In this document: positions 31,833 through 43,129 of the stretch, in pieces | How positions within the stretch are numbered: position 1 is the stretch's first letter | Layout of the letters: every line of letters begins with the position of its first letter | Position numbers and translations under genes: made by a program | DNA from: Bombyx mori | Lineage: Eukaryota > Arthropoda > Insecta > Lepidoptera > Bombycidae | Assembly (NCBI RefSeq): GCF_030269925.1 | Contig: NC_085127.1 | Coordinates: 11,291,501-11,355,500 of the forward strand | DNA length: 64,000 bases | Direction of reading: 5' to 3' | Notes under the pieces: generated by a model | The model's input: only the letters and a program-made list of their open reading frames with translations | What the model was told of the DNA's origin: nothing | Databases searched by the model: none

Positions 31833-32204
31833 ATGTCCTTACGGATCCATCAGATCCAATAACTCTTGTATTAGATACCTTCAGCTCTAACACTAGGAGC
31901 AAGCTGAGGAACCCCGGTAACCGTACTCGTCGAACTCGACAAAGAGGTCGACGTGCAACCTAACCCATGCATCAGCCCGCTGAGTTTCTCGCCGGATCTT
32001 CTCAGCGGGTCGCGATTCCGATCCCGTAGTAGATTCATTCGCGAAGCAATTGCTCTTGAGTTGTTAGGTCTCCTTCGGAGGCGCTCGGGAAGCTGTTAGC
32101 AAATCCCACCCCTCCTGGCTGAGCCTTTGCTCGCTCACCTGTCCCGGTGAAGCTGGAAAGGCCTCAGGGCCATCACCAGTAATCTTTCAATCATAAAAAA
32201 AAAA
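31833..32204 (+). repeat. Retroposon family A, copy A3
   Basis: Matches A1 from GTCCTTACGGATCCATCAG to the A tail. Perfect 9-bp stem at 31976-31984 and 32001-32009. Confidence 0.82.
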
Positions 32205-33030
32205 TCTGACAAAATCTTTAGAAGATATGCAGAATTATGTCTCTGCTGTTCAAAGTATATTTAACTTGTGCGGCTTATCGGCTAAATACAACGTATTTTA
32301 TTAGTTTTGGTCTTTACCAAAAAGCAAAGCCGGGGTCCGGTGAAGAGAAAAAACGTATTTAGAAAAATTAATTTGTAATTGCATTATAATTTTATAATAG
32401 ATAGACAAAAATATAGTTTCGTATGATTCGTAATGAAAATATAAGTAATGTTTTTGTTTTTTCGTTATGTTGTTGCGACCCGCGATTCATCAGAACGGCG
32501 CCTGATCATGTCTAATAACTGATATAATTGAAAAATGATCATTACAGCAAACGTTGGACTAAAACTATTTGAAAATAAATGCTTCAGACATTGACAGTGT
32601 CCATGATTTAGAATAAAATGATAGCGCACAGTATTACATTTCTTAATTTCGATAGCATTTTCATTAGCCATTCTAAAGAATATTAATTTCATTAAATCGA
32701 GACACATGTCTTGAAACAAATTTAAATACAATAGAATATTAGAAAACATATATAAGATCTAAGAAGAAACCACATTAATTTATATATATTTAGCATTTTT
32801 GGAATATATACATTTTGTGTTCCCATAATAAGTATACATGAACTTGTTCACACCAACATTTACCGCAAATGTTTTAGTGAGCATCATTATAAAGTCGCCC
32901 GTGTTATCTTACATTGATTTACATATCTAAAGTTAAGTCACCAATTGAGTTAGAGCGCAAATTTCGGACAATTTAGCAAAAACATTAGCTAAAAAAAACT
33001 TCCAAATACATCTTTTAACCGTTTACTGTA
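32205..33030. other. Intergenic sequence
   Basis: AT-rich; a 94-codon - strand frame (32465-32749) shows no domain. Confidence 0.4.
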
Positions 33031-33547
33031 GGGGGCGTCCATTAATTACGTGAGGCGTTTTTGAGAATTTTTTGACCGCCTCTCCCTCCTGGGTGAGATA
33101 TCGTAAGATTTTTATCAACTCCTTCCCGCCCCTCCTCTAATCTCACGCGAGATTCTTCAAAACTTCTATTTGGACGGTAAACGTGTTGGATAATTGAGAA
33201 AAAAAAACTTACTCTATTACTTTTATTGAAGACTAGCAAAGACTAGTAATTGTGAATATTACCTTAATTTAAAATCACAATCATAAAATTAAATAATGAA
33301 TATCAAACAAAAATTAAGAAAAGATTTATTCTAATTCAATCCATGGAGACTCGTGCACGGCCTCAAGAGTGACTACTGGAACCAATATATCCAAGTGTTT
33401 TTCACCAAAGCGTTTTACACCGTTTTCTGCGAGAAATATAATTACGTGATATTTGCGAACCCCCCCCCCCCCCATAAGTGAGATTTGGAAAGATTTAGCT
33501 TGATCCCCTCCCCCCCAGAACACCTCACGTAATTAATGGACGCCCCC
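33031..33547. mobile_element. 517-bp DNA element with perfect 25-bp terminal inverted repeats
   Basis: The ends 33031-33055 (GGGGGCGTCCATTAATTACG...) and 33523-33547 are exact reverse complements. The interior is AT-rich with no transposase and a C-run of about 16 near 33460. I cannot fix a target duplication (flanks TGTA and TTAA), so the superfamily is open. Non-autonomous. Confidence 0.88.
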
Positions 33548-33871
33548 TTAAAGTAGTACGTAATCTCATACTATGTGTTGTAATACGTAGGCGAACCATT
33601 ATCTTTGGATTCGCAGTTTTTCTTTTGGAATAACGTTTGTAGTCGAATAATCTAATACTAAATGAATGTATCGTAAAATAATTACATGTTAACCGATAAA
33701 AGTAAGGAACAATGCAGTTCTGTTCACGCTCTAAAAGGTTTGTATTCGTTGGTCAAAAAAAACTGGTTTGAAAAACACTTTTAGGGTTTAAAGCGTGGAC
33801 ACAATTGAATTTATTTAAATACTCATTAAATGTATAGGTTTTAGGGTACAGATATGAAATCTATTTTATAC
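33548..33871. other. Intergenic sequence
   Basis: AT-rich; nothing recognised. Confidence 0.4.
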
Positions 33872-36800
33872 TTTTTTTTTTTTTTTTTTTTTTTTTATTG
33901 CCCTTGTAGGCAGACGAGCATACGGCCCACCTGATGGTGAGTGGTTACCGTCGCCCATGGACTTCAGCAATGCCAGGGGCAGAGCCAAGCCGCTGCCTAC
34001 CGTTTAATACTCTCCACAAGCCTCGTTTGAAGAAGGACATGTCATAGCGCTCGGGAAACACCGTGGAGGGGAGCTCATTCCATAGCCGGATGGTACGTGG
34101 CAAAAAAGACCTCTGGAAACGCACTGTGGATGACCGCAGTGGCTCCAGGTAGTATGGATGAACTCTACTCCGGTGGCGGGCGGTGCGATGGTAAAAACGA
34201 GATGCCGGTATCATCTCGAACAATTCCTCAGAGCACTCCCCATGGAACATACGGTACAAAATGCAGAGGGAACCGAAGTCCCTCCGCAGACCCAGAGGCT
34301 CCAAACGATCCGTGAGAATGGGATTATCGACAATCCGAACGGCCCTCCTCTGTATGGAGTCAAATGGAAGAAGCTGGTATTTGGGAGCCCCGGCCCAGAG
34401 ATGGGAGCAGTACTCCACGCGAGGCCGGACTTGTGCTTTATAAAGCAAAAGCCTTTGTCCAGGCGTGAAGTACCGCTTCGCTCTGTTGAGGACTCCCAGC
34501 ATTTTGGACGCCAACTTGGCTTTGCCTTCCAGATGACTCCGAAACTGGACATCGCTCGAAATCTCGACCCCAAGTATCCCAATACTCTCGGAAGGTTGCA
34601 GGGATACTCCTTGGAATTGCGGCGCCATGACAAAGGGGTCCTTCTTCGCAGTGAACGCGCAAACTTGTGTCTTTATCGGGTTGAATTGAACCAAGTTCAA
34701 TTCACCCCATTCGGAGACTCGCCTCAGAGAGTTCTCCACTTCAGACACAAGTTTAGATCGTCTCTCTTGCACCGCGCTCCGAGAGAGACTCTGATGGCCG
34801 ATATATCGCGCATCCCCCGTGTTGTCATCCGCATAGCAATGCATGCCATCAATAGACAGCATGTCATTGATATACAGGATGAAAAGCGTGGGGGAGAGCA
34901 CCGAACCTTGTGGAACGCCAGCGTTAATGGTCATGGTATCAGAGCAGTCACCGTCTACAACGACCATGATGCTCCGCCCATCCAAAAAGCTAGCGATCCA
35001 CTTGCAGAGACCCTCGGGGATTCCGTAAGATGGTAGCTTCGACAGAAGTGCCCTATGCCAGACCCTGTCGAAGGCCTTCGCGATATCAAGGCTCACAGCA
35101 AGAGCCTCGCCCTTGCTCTCCAAGGCTTCAGCCCACCTGTGAGTAAGGTATACGAGAAGATCGCCAGCTGAGCGACCGTGACGGAAACCGTACTGTCGGT
35201 CACTGATCAGCTGGCGATCTTCAAGATACTTCAGGAGTTGTATATTTATTATTCGCTCCATCACCTTGGAAAGCAAGGAAGTTATCGCGATAGGCCTATA
35301 GCTCGATGGGTCCGACCGGTCACCCTTCTTGGGGATAGGGTGGACGTGGGCGGTCTTCCATGAAGACGGAACCCTGTTAGCGCAATAAGAGAGGCGATAC
35401 AGACGCGTTAGCGCAGGCGTCAGCTCAGGGGCGCACGTTTTCAGAACCACTGCGGGGATGCCGTCTGGCCCACTCGACTTATGGACGTCCAGGAGTCGGA
35501 GTTCCCGCCTGACTGCACACTGTGTAAAGCAGATCTCCGGCAGGGAACTATCACACCGGGGGATGTTCGGTGGTGTGGCACCCCCGTCGTCCACGGTCGA
35601 GTTCGAGGCGAAGAGTTTGACCAGAAGGTCAGCCTTCTCTTTCGCACTATGGGCCAGACTGTCATCGGACTTTCGCAGTGGTGGGAGACTAGACCTGCAA
35701 AAGTTTCCTTCTGCGGCTTTGGCGAGCGACCAAAAAGCACGGCTCCCAGAGGGATAGCTCTTTAGTCGCTCGCCAACTCTAGCAACGTGCTCCGACTTCG
35801 CCTTGGCAATAGCCTTCTTGTAGGACCTGGAAGCGGCGTTATATTTCCGCCTTTCCTCTGAGATGTTAGGGTCCTGACGTCTCCTGGCATTATCCCATGC
35901 CACGTATGCGGACCGCTTGAGGTGTGCAGCATCCCTGCTGGCATTGTTATACCAGGGTCTGCTGCGACCCCCAACGGGCACTTCAGAGGAGGGAATAAAC
36001 AATTCCATCCCCTGGAGCACCACGTCTTTAAGACGGTCCGCACAGACGTCAGGATCAGCAGAGGAAAAGCAGAACCGCCCCCATGGGTAGGATGCGTAAA
36101 ATTCACGCAATCCATCCCAATCTGCTGACAAATACTGCCAAACTCTTCGATACCTGGTCGTCGTTCGACGACTAGGACGAGAGAGTGGTGTGGCAGCACG
36201 GATAAGGCAGTGATCAGACGATCCAAGCGGAGCGTCGACCACTACACTGTATCCGGCTGGATCGGTGGTCAGCAGAAGGTCCAACAGAGAAGGCTCGTGC
36301 CCCTCAATATCTGGGACACGGGTGGGCTGTGTCACCAGCTGGGAGAGGCCGTAGGCCAGGGCGAAATCGTAAGCAGCCCGACCCGGTAGGTCAGTGGTTC
36401 TGGACCCCAACCACTCTTGGTGGTGAGCGTTAAAATCTCCAAGAACCACCACCTCCGCAGATGGGTACTGCTCAAGCACGCGGCTAGTCCCCTCTTGCAC
36501 ATGCTCTATCAGAGCTGAACCTGCATCACTGCTCTGGGACCTGTACAGGCACGCGTAGACTCGGGTACAACCCCCATGGTCTACGCGCAGCCACAAGAGG
36601 GACAGGTCCCGTTGTTCGAGGCCTCGTAGACGGCGACAACAGACATCAGCCCGGACGAATACACACACCCCGGCTTTACGCAGGAAGTTGTGCTCCAATA
36701 CGTAGCCGGGGTATTCAAGGTACGAAGTATCATCCGGAGCAGATATCTGCGTCTCCGTCAGAAAAAGGAGGGCAGGCTGCGCCGTCTCAAGATGGTGGTG

Positions 36801-37543
36801 TACGGCGTCGAGGTTGCTGTGTAGGCCCCTTACATTGCTGAAATCCACATTAAATGTGGAATGGGGCATCGCCGACAAAACCCTTTTCCTTTTTTGTACT
36901 GTCATGTTTGATTTTTTTTTGTTTGGAGAGTGGGAATGGGTGGGGTAGGAAGTTCGAAGCGAAATCATGACGATACCTGAATAAAGCGCGGAACACAGTA
37001 CGTGCTCGACCACGGGTTGCGTGAGAGACTGACGCAGGGCATGGAAGGGCCCCCAGTCCACCCTGCGTGCGATCGCCGGGATCCACTCCGGTCTCCGACT
37101 CCGGCACGACGACCGCACGGCAGGATTTTACACCGGTTGGCGGGACAGCTTCCCGGGGCGGAGTTTAGTAGAGACACCCGGGTTCAGGTCCCCAACTGAC
37201 CGGCGGGCGGCGGCGAACACCGTTTCACTGGGTCTCCCTATACCCCCGTCAAACAATCACGTCCCGCGAGCTCGCACGCACGTCTGCTCCGCATGTTCCA
37301 GGCATCATCAAGATTCACCCCGAACAAGGAAGAGGAAAGGGAAGGAATAAAACTGGCTCTCCAACCCACACGCCGGAACACAGCTAGGCTATTTGGCGGC
37401 GGACTCTAGTTGGAGGGTGGTCGCCAGCCAGTCGGACAAGTCCTACCACCGATTATGTGTTCGGCTCCCGTTTTGCACCACCCAGGGGTCACTTGTAGGG
37501 AATCGCGGGTTAAACCTACGGAAGCGGGAAGCAATCAACCCCC
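33872..37543 (-). mobile_element. LINE A: near full-length CR1/Jockey-like non-LTR retrotransposon
   Basis: 3.67 kb from a GGGGG start (37543) to a 25-base A tail (T run 33872-33896). One intact ORF of 1057 codons, a GC-rich 5' region of about 430 bp, and a very short 3' UTR. Truncated 3' ends of the same family are scattered through the window (43130-43560 and the T units). No ORF1 (gag-like) is seen upstream. The target duplication is not clear. Confidence 0.88.
33945..37118 (-). CDS. LINE A endonuclease-reverse transcriptase (intact ORF)
   Basis: 1057 residues. The real start may be a later Met, near residue 72 or 84. AP-type endonuclease at about 88-310: N95 (FSNVRGL), E122 (TETQ), D228/N230 (LGDFNAH), S301-D302-H303 (SSDHCL). 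Reverse transcriptase at about 545-830: [69 protein letters not shown], and the active site CYADDN at 761-766. All catalytic residues are present and there are no stops, so the enzyme could work. It cuts target DNA and primes reverse transcription of its own RNA. The last about 18 codons ([10 protein letters not shown]...) lie within the sequence that recurs as T units. Confidence 0.9.
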   Translation of the reverse strand: MRSSCRSRRPEWIPAIARRVDWGPFHALRQSLTQPVVEHVLCSALYSGIVMISLRTSYPTHSHSPNKKKSNMTVQKRKRVLSAMPHSTFNVDFSNVRGLHSNLDAVHHHLETAQPALLFLTETQISAPDDTSYLEYPGYVLEHNFLRKAGVCVFVRADVCCRRLRGLEQRDLSLLWLRVDHGGCTRVYACLYRSQSSDAGSALIEHVQEGTSRVLEQYPSAEVVVLGDFNAHHQEWLGSRTTDLPGRAAYDFALAYGLSQLVTQPTRVPDIEGHEPSLLDLLLTTDPAGYSVVVDAPLGSSDHCLIRAATPLSRPSRRTTTRYRRVWQYLSADWDGLREFYASYPWGRFCFSSADPDVCADRLKDVVLQGMELFIPSSEVPVGGRSRPWYNNASRDAAHLKRSAYVAWDNARRRQDPNISEERRKYNAASRSYKKAIAKAKSEHVARVGERLKSYPSGSRAFWSLAKAAEGNFCRSSLPPLRKSDDSLAHSAKEKADLLVKLFASNSTVDDGGATPPNIPRCDSSLPEICFTQCAVRRELRLLDVHKSSGPDGIPAVVLKTCAPELTPALTRLYRLSYCANRVPSSWKTAHVHPIPKKGDRSDPSSYRPIAITSLLSKVMERIINIQLLKYLEDRQLISDRQYGFRHGRSAGDLLVYLTHRWAEALESKGEALAVSLDIAKAFDRVWHRALLSKLPSYGIPEGLCKWIASFLDGRSIMVVVDGDCSDTMTINAGVPQGSVLSPTLFILYINDMLSIDGMHCYADDNTGDARYIGHQSLSRSAVQERRSKLVSEVENSLRRVSEWGELNLVQFNPIKTQVCAFTAKKDPFVMAPQFQGVSLQPSESIGILGVEISSDVQFRSHLEGKAKLASKMLGVLNRAKRYFTPGQRLLLYKAQVRPRVEYCSHLWAGAPKYQLLPFDSIQRRAVRIVDNPILTDRLEPLGLRRDFGSLCILYRMFHGECSEELFEMIPASRFYHRTARHRSRVHPYYLEPLRSSTVRFQRSFLPRTIRLWNELPSTVFPERYDMSFFKRGLWRVLNGRQRLGSAPGIAEVHGRR

Positions 37544-38743
37544 AAATATAATATAATATAAAATCTATAGTTGTTACTCTCTTTAGTATAGTGTGAAGCT
37601 CATGACAAAGCTTTGAGCTTAGAGTCACTGTGTACTTTTTCGTGTTTCACGTAGAGGACGCTTTCACTGTGGATCCCATTTGGTAGAAATGTTTATTAAA
37701 CTAACCAAAACCCATGAATGTGTACATTACTTTTGTTTAATTATAAAGCTTAGCGTAGATTTAAGTAAGCCATTTATTTATCTCTCTCTTTGGTTTTAGA
37801 TGTTACGATTTTTGTCGAGTTAACATTAAGAAAGTTTTATCTATATTTGGTGTATTGTAAAAATCCATACTAACACATTCCATAATTGTAAAACTGTAAA
37901 TAAAATTTTGCTTCGGTCATCGAAATAGCTGTCTTGTAATTTACGTATAGAGATTAAGATAATTTATATTAGATTTTAAGAGTCTGTTTGCGAGTTGAAT
38001 GTTGAGATTTCGATACGTGAGGCAATTAAAAATTGTCTTGTCCTTAAAAATTGTTCTCAAAATCCATTGCGCAAACAGAACGTCAATGTTTTTATTTTTA
38101 ATAAAAATATTTTTTTTTTTAATTTATAATCCTAAATGTTTCTTAAGTGTTGTAGAAGCGACCACAAAAAATTAATGCATGTTTTGAAAAAAAAAAATGC
38201 ATGTTTTGAAATATATAAAAAAAAACTGATATTTTGAAACGAAACCGCTCTATTCCATCCTTTTTCTTTTATTTCAAACTGATAGTCAAATCAACGTATT
38301 TTTCGAGTATTTATTTATGTTTCAAGAAATTTTAGCCGAAGCTCTGAATGACGAAGTACAATTAATTAAATTTTCAAAATATCAGTTTTCAATAAAACTT
38401 GAAACTGTAAGCACACGTAGTAATGGCTCCCGCTCCATCAACACCAACCAAGGGAATGTTAGAAAATAAATTATTGACTGGTGCTTTCACAATAATCGTT
38501 CGTTTTATTTCTAAATAAACTTTACCTTCTTATTACGTCACACATCGCTACAAATATATCCATTTATCATTTCATTGTAACTATGATTGAAGTCTCGTAA
38601 TAAGCAGTAAACCAGATATATGAAATAACCTTTTGACCTATTTTAAGACCCCTTCAGATTTTTCTTTTAGCATCTAGGTATCTTCGGTATTCTTAAAATT
38701 TTTGTTACTTCACGTACCGTAGTTTACTGTTGACTGTTGTAAG
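37544..38743. other. Intergenic sequence with an inverted-repeat pair
   Basis: AT-rich. 38222-38239 and 38372-38390 (AAAACTGATATTTTGAAA) are inverted copies about 130 bp apart, perhaps a small MITE. A short tandem of ATGCATGTTTTGAAA lies at 38176-38213. Confidence 0.5.
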
Positions 38744-38991
38744 ACTACTGGTGGTAGGGCCGCTTGTGAATCCGCGCGGGTGGGTACCACCACCCTGCCT
38801 ATTTCTGCCGTGAAGCAGTAATGAGTTTCGGTTTGAAGGGTGGGGCAGCCGTTGTAACTAAACTTGAGACCTTAGAACTTATATCTCAATGTGGGTGACG
38901 CATTTACGTTGTAGATGTCTATGGGCTCCAGTAACCACTTAGCACCAGGTGGGCTGTGAGCTCATCCACCCATCTAAGCAATAAAAAAAAA
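38744..38991 (+). repeat. Bm1 SINE, 5'-truncated
   Basis: TACTGGTGGTAGGGCCGCTT to CATCTAAGCAATAAAAAAAA. Confidence 0.9.
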
Positions 38992-39025
38992 GACTTATAG
39001 TGAACCCAGTGGCGTAGCGAGCTTA

Positions 39026-39155
39026 ACGGTAGGCAGCGGCTTGGCTCTGCCCCTGGCATTGCTGAAGTCCATGGGCGACGGTAACCACTCACCATCAGGT
39101 GGGCCGTATGCTCGTCTGCCTACAAGGGCAATAAAAAAAAAATAAAAAAAAAACT
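39026..39155 (+). repeat. Short retroposon 'T'
   Basis: Starts GGTAGGCAGCGGCTTGGCTC; ends GGGCAATAAAAAAAAAATA. Same 5' boundary as the copy at 20.36 kb. Confidence 0.88.
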
Positions 39156-39571
39156 CGCGCCGCGGCACAATACCTTTTTACCATTTCGACGTTCATGTAA
39201 CTTCTTTATTTGTTGAATACATTTTACTCGTAAACAATATTGGAATAAACGATAGTCTTTAATTTGGAAAAAACCTACGTACGACGAAAGAAATTATTTA
39301 AAAATACACGCTGATTTGTTATCGTAAACGCGATAAAATAAATGTGTTTTTTAAATTTTTATTAAAATAATTTCTCCTCCAATCTTTTTTGTCACTCAAC
39401 GTAATTTTTCGCTTAATCCTTGATAAGTGTATTTCAGATTTTTTTATCTGCACTAGATGTTTATGATGCTTGGCATTAAATAGTCACTGGCGTAGAAATA
39501 TCATTACGTGTAATGCGACGAAGTGTCCAAATAGGAATGGTTATGACACTTATGGCACTCACTGTATTCGT

Positions 39572-39835
39572 GTTTTTTTTCTACCTATACTGATAGCCTT
39601 GATAGGCTATTTCAGCTTTACCCTAGCGTGAGCTCTCGAGGCAAAAACCGGGAGTGTTGCTAACACTGGCCCTAGCAAGAGCAGTGCTTCGCAGAATCTA
39701 CCACCGGATCGGAAATGCGACCCACTGAGAAGATCCGGCGAGAAACTCAGTGGGCTGTGTCTGTGGGTTAATTTACTCGTCGAGCCCTTCGTCGCAAGCG
39801 ACGGATACGGCTCCACCATCACTACAGTTCTGCCG
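39572..39835 (-). repeat. Retroposon family B, copy B3
   Basis: Reverse copy with a T run at 39572. Perfect stem CCCACTGAG/CTCAGTGGG at 39721-39729 and 39746-39754. Confidence 0.8.
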
Positions 39836-39975
39836 ACTCTATTATCTTGTTTGAATTTATATTAAACATCTCTATGCTTTTAGTAAGTATCTCTATCTCT
39901 CTCTGAAGAAATTATTGACGGACGATGAACGATTTGAGACCCGGACGAACTTACAATATCTTCCCGAGTTAAATA

Positions 39976-41282
39976 ACTAGTCAGGTCATAAGTATTGTCA
40001 CACAGTAAAAACTTTTCTTTTAGAATGCTGGCCACAAAAAAGTTTATTGAATTCGAATTTTGAATTGTTCATGAAAATAAAAATGTATACTTTTAGAATT
40101 TTACTCATTTTTAAATATGGAGTGGACGCTTAAAGAAGACCGTGTTGCAGTTATTGCGTTGCATCGTTGCGGTTACGCGCCAATTCAAATTTTCAACATA
40201 CTGAAAAATTTGAATATAACCAAAAGATGCGTTTGTCGTACCATCAAACGATACAATGAAGACCCTAGTGTAGATGACAGGTCAAGAAGTGGTCGCCCTC
40301 GGTCTGTTAGGACTCCAGCAGTAATAAAAGCTGTGAAAGCGCGAATTCAAAGAAATCCCAAACGTAAGCAGAAACTGTTGGCCCTTCAGATGGGGTTAAG
40401 CAGAACCACGGTGAAAAGGGTGTTAAATGAAGACTTAGGGCTTCGGGCATATCGAAGAAAAACAGGACATCGTTTGAATGCTCGTCTAATGGACCTGAGA
40501 CTGAAGAGATGCCGCGCTTTGTTGAAGCGGTACGCGGGAAAAAAATATCGGGAAATTCTTTTTTCGGATGAAAAATTTTTTACCCTAGAAGAGAGCTACA
40601 ACAAACAAAATGATAAGGTATACGCACACAGTAGTGAAGAAGCGAGCTACCGTATTCCGCGTGTCCAACGAGGTCATTTTCCATCCTCGCTCATGGTATG
40701 GTTGGGAGTTTCTTATTGGGACTTAACAGAGGTACATTTTTGTGAGAAAGGTGTAAAAACGAATGCAGTTGTCTATCAAAATACAGTCCTGACGAACCTT
40801 GTGGAACCTGTTTCTCATACCATGTTCAATAACAGGCACTGGGTATTCCAACAAGATTCGGCGTCAGCTCATAGAGCGAAGAGCACACGAGACTGGCTGG
40901 CGGCGCGTGAAATCGACTTCATCCGGCACGAAGACTGTCCCTCCTCCAGTCCAGATTTGAATCCGTTAGATTACAAGATATGGCAACACTTGGAGGAAAA
41001 GGCGTGCTCAAAGCCTCATCCCAATTTGGAGTCACTCAAGACATCCTTGATTAAGGCAGCCGCCAATATTGACATGGACCTCGTTCGTGCTGCGATAGAC
41101 GACTGGCCGCGCAGATTGAAGGCCTGTATTCAAAATCACGGAGGTCATTTTGAATAAACTTTAGTGTCATAAGAATCTATGTTTTGTTAAGTTCATTTTG
41201 GTATATGAATGGTTACATAATGAATAAACTTGTTTCAATTATTTTACATTAAACATGTGACAGAATTTATGACCTGACTAGG
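39976..41282 (+). mobile_element. Intact maT/mori-type transposon (Tc1-mariner, DD37D)
   Basis: 1307 bp bounded by TA (39974-39975, 41283-41284). The terminal inverted repeats are close to perfect: CTAGTCAGGTCATAA at the left and TTATGACCTGACTAG-like at the right, then TGTCACA inside both. It contains an uninterrupted transposase. With intact ends, TA duplication and full ORF it may be active or very young. Confidence 0.95.
40117..41157 (+). CDS. maT-type transposase, intact
   Basis: 346 residues. N-terminal paired-like helix-turn-helix DNA-binding part (about 1-115) with the SGRPRS linker motif at 58-63 and a basic nuclear-localisation-like patch (RNPKRKQK). Catalytic domain: D151 (LFSDEKFF), D247 (FQQDSASAHRA) and D285 (SPDLNPLDY), with 37 residues between the last two, the maT/mori spacing. 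It cuts and pastes its own ends at TA sites. No frameshift or stop; C-terminus GGHFE. The ATG lies about 140 bp inside the left end, usual for the family. Confidence 0.95.
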   Translation: MEWTLKEDRVAVIALHRCGYAPIQIFNILKNLNITKRCVCRTIKRYNEDPSVDDRSRSGRPRSVRTPAVIKAVKARIQRNPKRKQKLLALQMGLSRTTVKRVLNEDLGLRAYRRKTGHRLNARLMDLRLKRCRALLKRYAGKKYREILFSDEKFFTLEESYNKQNDKVYAHSSEEASYRIPRVQRGHFPSSLMVWLGVSYWDLTEVHFCEKGVKTNAVVYQNTVLTNLVEPVSHTMFNNRHWVFQQDSASAHRAKSTRDWLAAREIDFIRHEDCPSSSPDLNPLDYKIWQHLEEKACSKPHPNLESLKTSLIKAAANIDMDLVRAAIDDWPRRLKACIQNHGGHFE

Positions 41283-41690
41283 TATAAGTTTTCGCTTGGA
41301 TTATTGGTAATCATAAATTAATAATGCGTAGTGTACTGGGAAATAATCGGGAACTGATACGTCCGGTCTATTTCATAATTATAGCGCAATCTTAACAAAT
41401 TCTTACGAAAAAGTCTTATATACAAATTGAAATTATTGTTTCGAAGCCTCACTTTGTTTTACACTCTTGTGCAATACAATTTTAATGTGCATTTCATGAT
41501 TTTCACATCGAATTGGAAACAAAATCGAATACTCTGTGTAACTTAGCTTCACTTAGCTCTACTAGTTCACATGGCTACGTTTACAAATTATGGTCTGCAC
41601 AAAAGTATCAATAATTACTTCAACTATGCCAAGCTAAGCTAAACTAAGCATAGCATTTGAAATTAAAGCTTACAAATAAATTGAAATTTG
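41283..41690. other. Intergenic sequence
   Basis: AT-rich; nothing recognised. Confidence 0.4.
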
Positions 41691-41990
41691 ATTTTTTTTT
41701 ATTGCTTAGATGGGTGGACGAGCTCACAGCCCACCTGGTGTTAAGTGGTTACTGCAGCCCATAGACATCCACAACGTAAATGCGCCACCCATCTTGAGAT
41801 ATAAGTTCTAAGGTCTCAAGTATAGTTACAATGGCTGCCCCACCCTTCAAACCGAAATGCATTACTGCTTCACGGCAGAAATAGGCAGGGCGGTGGTACC
41901 CACCCGCGCGGACTCACAAGAGGTCCTACCACCAGTAATTACGCAAATTATAATTTTGCGGGTTTCATTTTTATTACACGATGTTGTTGA
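41691..41990 (-). repeat. Bm1 SINE, longer copy
   Basis: Tail, body and part of the middle (to ACACGATGTTGTT). Confidence 0.9.
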
Positions 41991-43129
41991 TACTAACAGT
42001 GTTATTATTTAAGAATCCTTTGTATACATAATAACACCCTTTAGAGGCTAAGCCAGGAAATGTTGGAAAACTCAACTTGGAGTTCAATAAAACAACATTA
42101 TTGTTATCAATTGTATATATTTGATATCAAATCTTATTATAGTATAACACAGCTAACAAAAAACATATACATACGTGTCTTTTATGATCGGTATTCTAGT
42201 TAATTTTTGAAACCGAGAAACTATACTTCTAATACATGGATGTCATATAAGTACTACATTTATTGAGGGATTTAACATACTCATTATTGAAAAACGATTC
42301 ATTGTTGAAACATTCGATACAAAACGTGAATGCTTCTGAACGTTGTTTATTAAGATTACTCATAATAAATATTATTTTATTGCCTATTATTAATTTGTAT
42401 AAAAAAAAATCATTTATTAGCAACACTTAATCATTGTTGAATTATATTTATTATGGGATTCCCCTGTGAATTTTATTACACATTATTTTATTATTACGCA
42501 TTCAAATTTGGATAGGTGTAAAAGTACTGGATGTAGGTTGTAGGTGTTCTTGGAGGAGAATCCGATTCAAATAAAGTTACAAAAAAACGTGTCAATTTAT
42601 CGTCACATAGTAGTTTCATTATTATTTCATTATATTGTATATATATATACTATATTTACGTGGAACATCAAAAATTCTAATCATTAACATTGTTAATACA
42701 ACACACACATATACACATTAGTTTATCGTATTTAGACAAAAAAAAATCAACGCTACATAATTATATTGTCTTTTTTTAATAATACAATCCTTAGTTGGAC
42801 GTCTTTTTTTATTAAAGATTACGATCTACCCGCGTTCCGCTTTATTCAACTAGAGATGTCAAAACAGTTTTACAACAGCGAAACTTTGATAATTCCATTT
42901 ATTTTTAAAGATTTATTTGGTATTTTCGACAAGATTCCTTTTTGAAAGTGGACATTACGACAGGATTAGGATAACATTTTTAATATTCTTCATCACAATT
43001 CGATAAACAGAGAAGGGAGAACAAAGTCATCTCAGCCTAACCCCCAAAGAATTTCTGAATACAGATACAGTAACAAATCAGACAGAACTAAACGATAAAC
43101 ACAATCAGCATGTGTACAATTCAACTTGT
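41991..43129. other. Intergenic sequence
   Basis: AT-rich with short TA and CA tracts; nothing recognised. Confidence 0.4.

Noticed and set aside
34158..35036. 292-codon open frame on the + strand
   Set aside because: Antisense shadow of the LINE A reverse transcriptase frame.
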